Below are positions 1 through 11,685 of a stretch of 64,000 nucleotides of DNA, one piece after another. The position numbers and the translations under genes were made by a program. Source of the DNA: Paramecium pentaurelia (Eukaryota > Ciliophora > Oligohymenophorea > Peniculida > Parameciidae); assembly GCA_905183005.1 (NCBI GenBank), contig CAJJDO010000033.1:67820-131819 (forward strand). The letters are read 5' to 3'. Within the stretch, counting starts at the first letter, position 1, and each line of letters starts with the position of its first letter. The notes beneath the pieces are model-generated. The model was not told the DNA's origin. It searched no databases and saw only the letters and a program-made list of their open reading frames with translations.

Positions 1-2001
1 ATATTATTCGTTGGATGGGAAGGTTTTGAGAATGTAAGAGATCATTCTTTTTATAAAAAGCGAATAACATTCAGAAAAGTAAAAGCATCATGATCAATTT
101 AATAATATTGATTAGATAAAATATCTTCATTGGGATGGTGAGTTTGAATAAAATAACAGAAAGTCTGGCAAATGGAAAGCTAATTGGTAAGGTCCAGATT
201 ATAAAGAAGTTGGGGGTTACTATGAGAATGGTTTAAAGTAAGGTTTATGGAATGAATTTACTAAGAATTATTGGAGGTATTTTGCTATTCATTTTTAAAT
301 ATAGTTAAGCAGAAATATGTGAAAATGGAGAATATTTCAATGATTAAAAAATTGGAGAGTGGAAATATATCTATGACAATAAAATTATGTTTATTTATAT
401 ATTAATTATATAGAGGTGGAGGATTTTATAATAAATAAGGACAAAAGTAAGGTAAATGGGTAGAGTTGAGTGATGGATTTTTTAATTCCTCATAAGTCAC
501 TTATTATGGTGAATATCAAAATGGTAAGAAAGTGGGTAGATGGGATATTTTGTTTAGGGAACAAAGGCAGAATATATTTCAGTAAATGTAAATATTAAAA
601 GTATCAAATCTTAGTGGAGGTGGATCATATGATATCGGAATTAAAAATGGGATGTGGATTGAGTTGAGTGATAGATTTCAGATTTATTCATAAGTTACGT
701 ATCATGGTAGATATAAATAAGGGAGAAAAATCGATAGATGGGATATTCATTTTAATTATGAAGGCGAGCGAAAAATGTAAGATTAATTGCTAAATATTAA
801 AAATCAAATTTTTAGTGGTGGTGGATTGTATGAAGAGGTTTAGGGAGACTCAATCAAGATTGGGAATTGGGTTGAGTTAAGTGATCTGTTTTTGAGCACC
901 CATCAAGTCACTCACAATGGTGAATATCAAAATGGGAAAAAAATGGGTAGATGGTATAGTTTGTTTCGGGATCAAAGGCAAAACAGATATCTAAGGATGT
1001 AAAATATTGAAAAGTATCAAATCTTAGTGGAGGTGGATCATATGATACAGGAGTTAAAATTGGAATTTGGATTGAATTGAGCGATGGCTATCTCTACTAT
1101 TCAAGAGTCACTTATCACGGTCGATATCGAAATGGAAGAAAAGTCGGTAGATGGTATGAATAATCTTTGGAACAAAATGAGTAAATTTTTAAATTATTAA
1201 TAAGAAAAAAAAAAAATCTTCATGGTGGATTATACGATGAAGTTGATGGAGGTTCAAATAAGATTGGAAAATGGAAAGAATACAGTGATGGGTTCAATTT
1301 ATATTCACAAATCACTTATGATGGTGAATATAAAAAGGGTAAAAAAGTAGGTAAATGGGATATTTTGTATTACAAATAAGGAAGTCAAACTTAGGAATTA
1401 ATGTAAAAGTTAAATCAAATTTTTTAGTGGTGGTGGAATGTATAGTTATTAAGGTCTAAGGAATGGTATGTGGATAGAATTAAACGATGGATTTTAAGAT
1501 TATTCATAAGTAACTCACAATGGTGGATATAAAAATGGTAATAAAGTTGGTAGATGGGATATTTTTTTTAAAGAGAATAGAACAGAAACCTAATAATTGA
1601 TGTAAAAATAATAAATAATAAATTTTTTAGTGGTGGTGGATTTTATAATGAATAGGGCTAAAGAAATGGTGAATGGAGAGAGCTGAATGATGGATTTGAA
1701 AATAATTCGTAAGTCATTTTCAATGGTGAATATAAAAATGGATACAAAATTGGTAGATGGGATATTTTTTTTAAGGAGGAAGAAAAAAAAACTTATGAAT
1801 TAATGTATAAATATTAGAAAAGATTTTAGCGGCGGAGGCTTGTATTATGAGGTATAAGGAGGTTCAATTAAGGCTGGGTAGTGGATTGAGTTAGATGATG
1901 ATTTTGAGTTTGATTAATAATACACTTAAAAAGGTGAATATCAAAATGGAAATAAAGTTGGTCCATGGGTGAAAATGAGTATTAGGGAAGAATAATTGTG
2001 A
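1..2001 (+). CDS. MORN-type repeat protein 1 (3' part; 5' end outside window)
   Basis: The frame is open from base 2 with TAA/TAG read as Gln and ends at TGA 1999-2001. After an N-terminal linker (ending IKYLHWDGEF) come a GYYENGLKQGLW unit and eight repeats. Each repeat begins GGG-(S/F/L)Y, continues G-x-W-(I/V)E-L-S-D-x-F, and ends G-E-Y-x-N-G-x-K-x-G-R-W, which resembles the MORN_2/YwqK-like variant of the MORN repeat. Introns such as 277-304 and 389-413 separate the repeats, and nearly all later ones split an AT|T codon just before the GGG motif (phase 2). Two paralogues in the window (23.4-25.8 kb and 49.2-51.5 kb) share the whole layout. MORN repeats usually act as membrane or protein scaffolds; the substrate is unknown. 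One intron (about 39 nt) is longer than typical, and one acceptor near 1200 is weak. No in-frame TGA is seen. Confidence 0.82.
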
Positions 2002-3060
2002 AAAAAATAATTTGATTATTAAATAATAATAATATAACTTATCAATTCTTGCTCTGCAATATATAGAGAATAAGGAATAGTCAACAAATTGCGTAAATCA
2101 TTTTTATACTTATGTTTTGTCAGGATTATTCTGATTTATCATTGATTGAAAGTCTTTTAAGTTTATTATTTTTAATAAATGTATTAAAGCTATTAATTTA
2201 TATGAATTGATAAAATTAAGATTTCCGCAAAGATAAGGATAAATTAAAAAAAATACTTTATATATCAACATCCATTATTTATTTGATCCTGAACTTAAAT
2301 TTTGAGCAAAATGATGTTAAAATTATGTTAAAGAGTGATAATTAAATTCCAATGATTTTTCTTCTTAAAACAAGAGAATAATAAATAATGATCATAGCCT
2401 ATTTAAATAAATAAGAGGATGATTTCTTATATATATATATATTTATACTAATTTCAATGTCTAATTTTCATCAAGTTTCAATCATCATTTTTCTTACTTT
2501 TTGTGATGTTTCTTATTTTTAAATACACTTTGGTATTAAACTATTAACCTTAAAACTGACAAGATAATTTTTATTTTATAAACTTCAAATGAAAATTGCT
2601 TTATATATGTAGAAATATCATGATTAATAAAGACAGAAAATGCTATTTAGAATCTCAAATGCCCTTTCTTTTTATGATAGAAATTAAAGAGCTTAATGAT
2701 TCTTCTTTATATTTTTAGACTTTAAGCATAACTTTCTCATAATAAGGCTTTCAACTTATGAGATTACTTTATATAAAAAAAAACTGATTCTATCTTCAAA
2801 ATACAAACTGTTATTAAAACTTTATTAATATGAAATTCAAGAGTTTATATTTAAATCCATCTTTAATCAAAATTAAGAAAAAATACTAGTTTCATTCTTA
2901 TTTAAGAATTACTTGAATTGTGGCAACTTGACCTTTTTTCTAAACAATATTATTCTTTAAGAACGCAAATTTCAATTATATAATCATAAAAAAGGTAGCT
3001 AATAAAAAGTAAGGCAAATTAATTACATAATCTGAAAAAAAAACCAATGATAAAAAAAAA
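2002..3060. other. AT-rich spacer, no gene recognised
   Basis: I see no repeat, splice pattern or protein-like frame here. Short open frames occur as expected by chance with one stop codon. Confidence 0.5.
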
Positions 3061-4640
3061 GAGTTAAGAATTGGGATTGTTAAGATAGCAAGAATAGTCT
3101 ATGTCTCTAATTTAAAAACATTTCAAGTAAACATCAAAGATTTTAAGGCAAAGTTAAATAACTAGAAATGCATAATTATTAAAATTAAAGAAAAACCTTA
3201 ATACACTCTTTATTTGGAAAACTTAAAATAAACTAAATAATATTTAAAAATCTATTATCCATCTTCGATAATCTAATATAATAGATGAGTCTTTCATCCT
3301 ATATAAACAATTATATCCAAGAATAGGCATGTTATATTTTCTTAGTAAATTTATCATTAAGTTAAAAGTTAAAATAATAGATGGTTGAATCATATATACT
3401 TTATTAATATAAAAGAGAATAATTTTTTAATTAGATGATATTTCATATAAAAGAATTAAGTGAATTGAAATAAAATCTCAGGATATATCAATATAAAAGA
3501 AAGAATTAAATGAAAATTATTAGTTAAAATTTAAACCAAAAACCTGAATATCACTTTTAGCAAGATCTAAAGGAGAGATAAAGATAAGAGATATATGTAT
3601 CAAAAATTAATACATTAGTAGAATAAGATAATAAGAAAATATTATACATTGAGATATTGAATTTTAAACTTTTTTCATCCATATTAACCAACAAGATTTA
3701 TGTTTTTTCGTATAATTTATGCTTAGAAAAGTATTAAAAATATAATCAACATGAAATCGATCTAAGATATAAATATCTTTAGAAAATTAAATATTATTGA
3801 TTAATCTTCTTCTATTAAAAGGTATGATAGTATTAATAATTTAAATTTAACTTAAAATATTATACCCTGAGAAATGTAAATATTTAATTTCCACAAGTGC
3901 AATTTACGATAATGGTTTTTAAGAAATTTTTCTGGGTCTAACAGCCAGATACCAAATGGAAATAAGCAAGTCAAAATTGAGAGTCAAGACCTTGGTTGTT
4001 ACCTAAGTTGGTTAATATTTTAGATTTTATATTGTTAAATATTTGAATAATGCAAAAATACATTTTTATAAGTTGAATATGAAATAAATCCCTTTATCTC
4101 TCAACAATAGCAGTGATGTAAAAATGAACAATGTCTATTGGAAATAGAGTTAAAAATTGATGAGTTTTATCTTGAGTAAACAGTTTAAGAGATCATTGAT
4201 ATAATGAAATCAAGCCTAAGTATATCCTATTCTGATAATTAATCTATCAAAGTGAAAGTGTTAGAAAAAATCAATAAAATTTAATAAGATGAAAAAAAAG
4301 ATAATAAGAAAAAATTGGTTGTTTGATTATTTGTTTAATTATTTTATTCAATTTTTATAGAATGATAATCTATTTACTTTTAAATCTCGCCTGAAAGTGA
4401 AATTTGTTTTGTACATTTATTTAAATTATAACCAACTAAAGTTGCCAAGAAGAAAGAAAGAAAAAGTACTCTCATTCAGCCCTAGTTAGAGACATTCTGA
4501 AATGTTTGAGGAAACGCCTTAGACTAATACTCACAGTCTAAAGGCCAATACCTCAGCTGGAACTCTTAAACCAGATCCACCTAAAAGGACAAGAAAAAAG
4601 AAAAACGATTGTGTTTTTTTCATTTTAAATTAAATTAATT
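3061..4640 (+). pseudogene. decayed single-pass membrane protein gene
   Basis: Three stretches look like protein in the ciliate code but do not join cleanly. From about 3064 to 3290 a frame reads RIGIVKIARIVYVSNLKTFQ and onwards until a TGA. From about 3880 to 4310 a cysteine-containing frame (QDLGCYLSW, NEQCLLEIELKIDEF) contains one TGA. A hydrophobic stretch near 4315-4365 again contains TGA. From about 4362 to 4635 comes a basic, Ser/Pro-rich tail (LPRRKKEKV, PDPPKRTRKKKND) that is clearly more GC-rich than its surroundings. The order extracellular part, membrane segment, basic tail suggests a type I membrane protein. No family is recognised. Missed introns could explain some breaks, but TGA inside the hydrophobic part argues for decay. 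Confidence 0.35.
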
Positions 4641-4706
4641 CTTTTTACATATAGTAGAATACTAATGGCTACTTGATTTTATTACAGTATGGAGGATATC
4701 TCTCAA

Positions 4707-4925
4707 ATGCTTATTTGTAATATCTTTGTGTATAATTTTTGGGTTGATCAATAACATTCACTAAGGGGAGCAATCATTTTTGAAGGATAGAATAAAAAGA
4801 TGAAAAGAAGGTAAGGAATAGGAATTTAAGTTTATATGATAAATGAATTATAATAAATGGAACCATATCCTGAAAAAAAGTCTAATATATAAAATAAAGC
4901 TTTCTATTCTAGTCCACAAGTATGA
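4707..4925 (+). pseudogene. short coding-like frame, possible tail of the preceding gene
   Basis: A 72-codon frame from ATG 4707 to TGA 4923-4925 contains KRRQGIGIQVYMINELQQ followed by an acidic/basic Pro-containing end (EPYPEKK). Composition looks coding, but no domain is recognised and there is no paralogue in the window. It may be the last exon of the decayed membrane-protein gene just upstream, or chance. Confidence 0.25.
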
Positions 4926-5279
4926 ATGCAAAAAAGAATTGAACTTAAATGCTTTTTAATTCTTATTATTTAAAAAGCCGTAATTTCTTTCAAAAATTTT
5001 AATTACACAATATTTAAATTTTTAAAGAAAATCAAACTCTTAATACAAATATTCTTAAGCCATACAACAGATTTAAAAAAATACAAAAGATTAAAAAAGT
5101 GACCCCTTAAAAATAATAAATTGATTCCTGAACAATTTGACTCCTTATATATATTTGGAGACTAATTATAAGTTCAAAATAGTCAAGATTATATGAAATG
5201 GAAAATCAACTAAAGACTTGATTTTCAATAATTTAACTCAATTAGATCTTTAGAAATTTCTTATCCAGTAAATTTCAAC

Positions 5280-6934
5280 TTTAGAATTAAACCCTTTTAA
5301 AGCATTATATCTAATGTAAGCCATTAAAAATTTTATGGCTTCTATTACCCTTTCAAAGTTAGTTTCATACATATCTTTTTAGTTTTTTCCTATAATACTA
5401 TTTATAATTTTGATTATAAGCTTTATTCAATTCTTTTTTGTTCTAGTAAATATGCTATAAACTTTTATGACCAAATTAGTATCATTTATTTTGTTATGTC
5501 TCTTAAAAAATACATTTAAAATTTATCCCAAATGATAAGGCTTAGTTTAATGAAAAGGTTTCTATTTTAGACACATTCTTCTTCTCCTATTCATCACTTT
5601 CCTTATGCCTAATTAATTTCTAAGGCACAGTTTAACCTTAATTTTAGAGCAATATTTTCTCATAATTTTATTCTCTAAAAGCATGAATCTAATTTCTTTC
5701 TTGAATATTTGATATTTATAATTTTTTTGAAAATAAATACCAAGTAAAATATTTTATTTTAATAGTTTTGAATTCAATAATCTTCTGGTTTTTCTAATTA
5801 TGGCGCATTTTTTGTATTTATTTCGAGATTTAGATTTTAAAAAGCTTTATTAAGACATTCTAATATGGAATCAAGATACTTCTCCTTGCATATAAAGGCT
5901 ACATCATCTGTATATATGTAGTAATGGTCAATTCTGCTGAAATTTTATATTTTTTCCATTTTTTTTATTATGGTGTGTGAGTATCTATGAAAAAGAAACA
6001 GCGATAAAACACTTCCTAATGGTATTCCATTTAAAAAAGCTATCTTTTTATTTTTCCTTTTGATGTACTGCCAACTCATAAGGCTTTGTGAGAAAAATAA
6101 ATAATTCATCTATTTATGAAAAGTTATAGGCTGAACAGAAGTCTATAAAAATAACGACTCTATTATCTTTTTTCTTGAAATATAACATGTTTGTTATGAG
6201 TTTTAATATCTGTGGTTTTGTTCCAGTTACTTGTACAAAACAAAATTATTCTTTTATAATCTTTTTTTCACAGTATTATTAGAGTTTCTTAAAGAACCTC
6301 ATACCAGCCATTTCATTATTGGAGTTTACACTAAGATTGGTTTAAATTAATCTTTCTGAGGAATGTTTGGAAAGGCTTTGTTGAGTGAAATCAGTAGATT
6401 GTCCCCAAAATTTTCAATTAAATCTGGTGTATCTTTTAATTGTAGCAGATATATTTTCAATTGGTTTTTGTCGCCACAAACAATAAGAATGGCTTTGTGT
6501 TTTACCCTTATAAGCTGATTTAAAAATTCTCCAATTGTTTCTTTGATATTTAGAAGAATTTTTTTTTTGGTGATTAGATATTCAATATGAATATTTCTAG
6601 TCTTTATCCAGCTATTCAGATCAGTATCTATTATGATTATTTGTCTATTTGAGGAATCACATTTGAAATATCTTTCGTGAAGATTTAATTGTAAACTCCG
6701 ACCATTATCCCGCGTCCCCTGGTATGATTTTCTTTTCTTAATCTATTGTAATATATATAGAAGAGTATTTCTTTTCTGGTTTCTTGAAAGCATATTATCT
6801 TTTATTTGGCAATTTTTAGAGTATCATATTTCATTGAAGGTGCGTTTCATGTAAACACAATTAATCAAGTTGGAGCTAATGATGTTATAATTAATGAGCA
6901 TATGCTCGTTTTGTTTTTTTGCTTTTGTAATCAT
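5280..6934 (-). mobile_element. LINE-type retrotransposon remnant 1 (APE endonuclease + reverse transcriptase), decayed
   Basis: Read on the minus strand, fragments in different frames line up as one LINE ORF2. The endonuclease part starts near 6934 (HMLINYNIISSN), has RGRGIMVGVYN near 6690-6720, an IIIIDTDLNS block, and CGDKNQL at about 6464-6478, which corresponds to the usual GDFN motif. The RT part has FKPILVQTPIMKW (about 6310-6350), motif A FIDFCSAYN (about 6123-6155), motif B GIPLGSVLS (about 6000-6030) and the catalytic Y-T-D-D at 5903-5914, followed by ICKEKYL. The pieces switch frame at least three times (near 6300, 6120 and between endonuclease subdomains), and TGA interrupts the frame soon after YTDD. 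The copy is therefore dead although the catalytic residues persist. Limits are approximate; no poly(A), target-site duplication or first ORF was found. Confidence 0.75.
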
Positions 6935-8108
6935 GGTCAGTAGAACATATCTGATTTACCTGAATTGATTCCTCAAATATTATTATTTTTATAAATGGTA
7001 GAATGGTACTTTTAAAGATAACTTTACATAAATTGAAATATCTATTCAAGTCTATCTAGAAGTCATTGTTGGATTTTTATTGTGATATACCTAATTATTT
7101 GGATTTTTTTGTATGATCAATTTAAATGGGCTTTTCTTTGTTTATTAAATTGATTCCATAAATTTTTTGCACTACTCTTTCTTTTTTTTCTGGAAGAATT
7201 AATTGGTTTTATGGTTTTAGTTTATTACATAAAATGATCTTTCTAAATTCTCATCTTCTTTTTGGTCTATTTATTATCTTTTCTTGATAACGTATTGACT
7301 ATCTAATGAGTAAAGTCCATTTTCTTAACTAATTTCAGGGTTTATTTGAAAGATCTTCCATAATAGTAGGTGTATTTTCCATTATGTATTATTATCTTGA
7401 ATCTTATTAATCGTGCAATTAATTCAAGATGAGAATATTTTCTCTGTTGATCCTTTTTTAGGACATTAAAAAATCAACTTATCTTTTTAAAATGAAGTCA
7501 TCAATATATCCATAAGTGAGTATTTTTAAAGTTGTGTAGATGTAATGAAATTTGCATTCCTCACTATTTTAATGGATACAGAGTTACAAATATTAGGGTA
7601 ATTACTAACCATTAGTGTGAGCTTTTGATTAAACTCTATTTATATTAAAAATTCTATTAAACTTTTAATTTCTGATTTTTTCTCTTAACTTTTCTCTTTT
7701 ACTCCATATAAGTTCAGAGTTTGTATGTTATTAATCTTAAAAAGATTATTCTTCGGTTTGTTCTGATATTTTTATCATAATAAAATTTTATTTAAAATTT
7801 ATATTTGATTGATCTCATTCATGAAAATGTAGTTTTACATATATAATTTTAGTAATGATTGATAGATATTAATTAATTAAAAAAAACGAGAATATTAAAT
7901 AAAAGATATTATTTTATAAAAATTGATAAGTATTGAATAATATAATAATAAAATTTAATTATTGAAGGATGTATATTAATGAATTATAAGCCTATTTAAC
8001 ATAATTAGTTCTTATTAAATATGTAATAAGATAATTCCGATTAATTCAATGAAATAAAAATGTATTTAATCAAATATAAATTACAATTATAAAATAAAAT
8101 TTATTTTA
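6935..8108. other. AT-rich spacer, possibly 5' part of the LINE
   Basis: This lies upstream of the LINE endonuclease on the minus strand, where a first ORF might be expected. I could not recognise one. No other feature is supported. Confidence 0.3.
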
Positions 8109-10168
8109 ATGAAATAATAGAATTTGTTTACGTGTTAAGATATTGCACATGAAGGAGAAGTTATTTAAGGATTTTGTTTAAATTTGGGATGCTAAGATTT
8201 AAGATCTTAGTTTTGTCTTTAATGTGGATTTGATCCTAAAAAACATACTAATTGTAAGAAAGATCTAAAAGGATTTTGTTAAATTTAGAGTTTTATCACT
8301 AAATTCAATTAGTATATACTTGATTTGAATATCTAATTAAATAAATCCTATTCATCAATCAAAACAAAATATGAAGAATTCACAAAATATTTGGATAATA
8401 TGAAAATATAATTACTTAAGATATCTGAAGATTTAAATTAATAAGATTATAAATAAATCAAAGATAATTTGTAAATGTTAAAGGAATGGTATTAATATTC
8501 AAATAATCAAGAAGAGATCATGAAGTAGAATTAAATTGGTATTTTATCATTAGTAATATTTATAGGAACTTAATTACTTAGTATAAAAAGAATGATCGAA
8601 ACTTTGGATTAAGACAACAAATAATAATAATAAATTAAAAGTATATATCAAGATAATCAAATAACACTTGAATAAGGTATTTAATTTATTCAAAATTAAA
8701 TTAGGAATAGAATTACTAAATTAACAAAAATGGGAGGAAGCTAATGAAAAAATAACTTAAAATTTAAAATTATTAGAGAAACAATCATCATTTGCAACAT
8801 TTTTTTAAGGTTATCACAAATTATGTATCTAATTAATTAAGGTATTTCTTTAATTGAAATGAATCAATTTGGAAAAGGAATTAGAATGAGAGAATAAGCC
8901 AAGAAGATTAATAATAACTTATATAGAGATTTATTGGTGTATTCAGATTTGGAACTTAAGAAAAATCCAAAAAATAAATTTATTTTAATTGCAAAAAGTT
9001 AAAATATTCAATTATTTTTACAGGCTATGCATTAGATGATGAAAAGAAATATCAAATAGCCATTGAGTAATGCGAATAGGTTTTAATAGAAGAACCTAAA
9101 CATCTCCATGCATTGTATAGAAAAAGTAAACATTTATTTTTTTAAATAGGTTTTGATTTATCAAATTTGAAGGAAAATTCATAAGCGATTTAATGCATTG
9201 ATATTGCTTTAAATTATGATTCTAAATATATTGTTGGATATAACAGAAAGGGTATATTATTAGTTTATGATTGGAATAGGTTTATCCTTAGATATTCTCG
9301 GAAAATATAATGATGCAATAGTTTATTATGACAAGGCAATCCAACTAGATTCTAATGATGCATTGACTTATTATAATAAGGGTTATTAATTAATTTATTG
9401 TAATAGGTATATCATTAGATAATCTTAAAAAATATAATGATGCAATAGTTTGTTATGACAAGGCAATCAAACTGGATCCTAATTTTGCATTTACTTATAA
9501 CAATAAGGGTTATTAACTAATGTATTTTAATAGGTATATCATTACATAATCTTGAAAAATATAATGATGCAATAGTTTGTTATGACAAGGCAATCCAACT
9601 AGATCCTAATTTTGCATAGGCTTATAATAATAAGGGTTATTAATTAATTTATTGTAATAGGTATATCATTACATAATCTTGAAAAATATAATGATGCAAT
9701 AGTTTGTTATGAAAATGTAATCCAACTAGATCCTAATTATGCATAGGCTTATAATAATAAGGGTTATTAATTAATTTATTGTAATAGGTATATCATTAAA
9801 GAATCTTTGGAAATATAATGATGCAATAGTTTTTTATGACAAGGCAATCTAATTGGATCCTAATTATGCATTGGCTTATAATAATAAGGGTTATTAATTA
9901 ATTTATTGTAATAGGTATATCATTAAAGAATCTTGGGAAATATAATGATGCAATAGATTGTTATAATAAGGCAATCTAATTGGATCCTAATTATGTATAG
10001 GCTTATAAAAATAAGGGTTAATTATTTGTTTATTTTATAGGTGCTTTACTATCTGATTTGAAGAAGTATTAATAAGCTATTGAGAATTACGAGCAAGCAC
10101 TTTTGTATTGCAAACAAGACCAAAATGAATTTAATAAATTAATTATGGAATTAAGATATAAGAGATGA
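8109..10168 (+). CDS. B-box-like zinc finger / coiled-coil / TPR protein 1
   Basis: ATG 8109-8111 begins MKQQNLFTCQDIAHEGEVI; the last codons are RYKR and TGA 10166-10168. Residues about 9-55 carry paired Cys/His (CQDIAH, GFCLNLGC, FCLQCGF, HTNC), a B-box-like zinc finger. A Lys/Gln-rich region likely to be coiled coil follows. Then come two irregular TPR-like units and about eight good TPRs of 34 residues (GISLxNLxKYNDAIVCYDKA, then IQLDPNYAQAYNNK). Introns include 8677-8704 and about 25-nt introns between TPR exons, all splitting a Gly codon after its first base (phase 1). Splicing restores one frame throughout. TPR arrays bind peptides of partner proteins; the zinc finger suggests a cytosolic scaffold. 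Two further TPR genes lie at 40.0-42.7 kb and 61.7-63.3 kb. The 32-nt intron near 8821-8852 is inferred from frame and the shared G-I-S-L junction. Confidence 0.88.
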
Positions 10169-10430
10169 ATATTCATGAAATATATTAATAAATATTTATC
10201 TTAGTTATCTTAAACCATTTACCTATTAAAACAAATTAGCTTTAATTGACAATTTCACATTCACTAAGCTAAAAATTATATCAAATAAAAAATTCTATGC
10301 ATTTTTTCATAAATCATAATATTATTTTCTTTATTTATTTTTCGACTTAAAATAATACATTTTTCAGAGTTCAGATAGAAATAAGTTGGGTTTTAATAAA
10401 ACTTTTTCATTAATTTTGTAGTAGTAAATG

Positions 10431-11124
10431 TCATGCAACCAATTTTGCAAGTCTATAATAAATGGAAACCCTATTTAATTATTTTTTCTTCCTAAGACAA
10501 GTCATGATGGATACTCATTCAATTCCTTTTTAGATGAATGTAATACTTAAACATTAAAATCTTAAATAATTATAAAGTTATCCCTTATAGACTCCTCAAA
10601 TTACTTTCTGTATTACTTAAAAAAAACTATTTAATCTTCTACTTTTGAAATTAGTTGAAACAAAATTTCATTATGATGATAGATAAAGAAAATACAATAA
10701 TTGACAATTAACTTTTAATACTATTTCGTTAGATCACTGGAATTACAATTAAGTTCTTAATAAAGTGCCAACTACATATTCATTGAAAAAATGTAATCTT
10801 CATTCTTACATCATTATTAAGAGTTAGGGGGATTTCTAGAAAACCGCTCGGTTTAGTCGATTTATGGTACAAAAATATAAAGGCAAAATCTAGTAACATG
10901 GCTCCTTATTAGTACTCTAAACTCCTTATAGTATAACGACCCGCAGAAACTTCTAGAAATTTCATGCACAGGCTAACCCAAAGCTGACATCATTTTTTGA
11001 GAATGAAGGAAGAAATACCTAATACTCACTTCTCGCCATGTTTGAAGTGCTATTAGAATTTCCCAGCAAGGCAGTAGTCAAGGTTTCACTCCAGTCAATA
11101 CACTCATTCTATTTCACAAAGTGA
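10431..11124 (+). pseudogene. GC-richer gene remnant, possibly TLDc-domain
   Basis: A frame near 10431-10650 reads NGNPIQLFFLPKTSHDGYSF and then FLDECNTQT, which resembles the start of a TLDc domain (Leu-rich strand, DG-S, F, C). It ends in TGA. A second frame includes TKFHYDDRQRKYNN, then TGA, then LTFNTISLDHWNYNQ, and continues open to TGA 11122-11124, ending in SLQSIHSFYFTK. From about 10840 to 11110 the DNA is clearly GC-richer than the window. In that island all three plus frames and one minus frame look protein-like, so the strand is not certain. I infer a decayed gene; TLDc is a tentative match from memory of the family, since the later TLDc strands are not recognisable. Confidence 0.33.
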
Positions 11125-11221
11125 ATTTCAACTTTAAACAACGTCCAGTTTATTTTAATAACTTGATAAGATATGTCTATTAATTAATCATGAGAAAAGT
11201 TATAAATGTATTCATTTAAAA

Positions 11222-11685
11222 NNNNNNNNNNNNNNNNNNNNNNNNNNNNNNNNNNNNNNNNNNNNNNNNNNNNNNNNNNNNNNNNNNNNNNNNNNNNNNN
11301 NNNNNNNNNNNNNNNNNNNNNNNNNNNNNNNNNNNNNNNNNNNNNNNNNNNNNNNNNNNNNNNNNNNNNNNNNNNNNNNNNNNNNNNNNNNNNNNNNNNN
11401 NNNNNNNNNNNNNNNNNNNNNNNNNNNNNNNNNNNNNNNNNNNNNNNNNNNNNNNNNNNNNNNNNNNNNNNNNNNNNNNNNNNNNNNNNNNNNNNNNNNN
11501 NNNNNNNNNNNNNNNNNNNNNNNNNNNNNNNNNNNNNNNNNNNNNNNNNNNNNNNNNNNNNNNNNNNNNNNNNNNNNNNNNNNNNNNNNNNNNNNNNNNN
11601 NNNNNNNNNNNNNNNNNNNNNNNNNNNNNNNNNNNNNNNNNNNNNNNNNNNNNNNNNNNNNNNNNNNNNNNNNNNNNNNNNNNNN
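11222..11685. other. assembly gap (464 N)
   Basis: An uninterrupted run of N between two AT-rich flanks. Any reading frame drawn across it is an artefact. The true length is unknown. Confidence 0.99.

Noticed and set aside
10960..11165. Minus-strand coding-like frame (NECIDWSETLTTALLGNS)
   Set aside because: The plus frame is longer and continuous with the upstream coding-like text; in this balanced-GC patch several frames look like protein.
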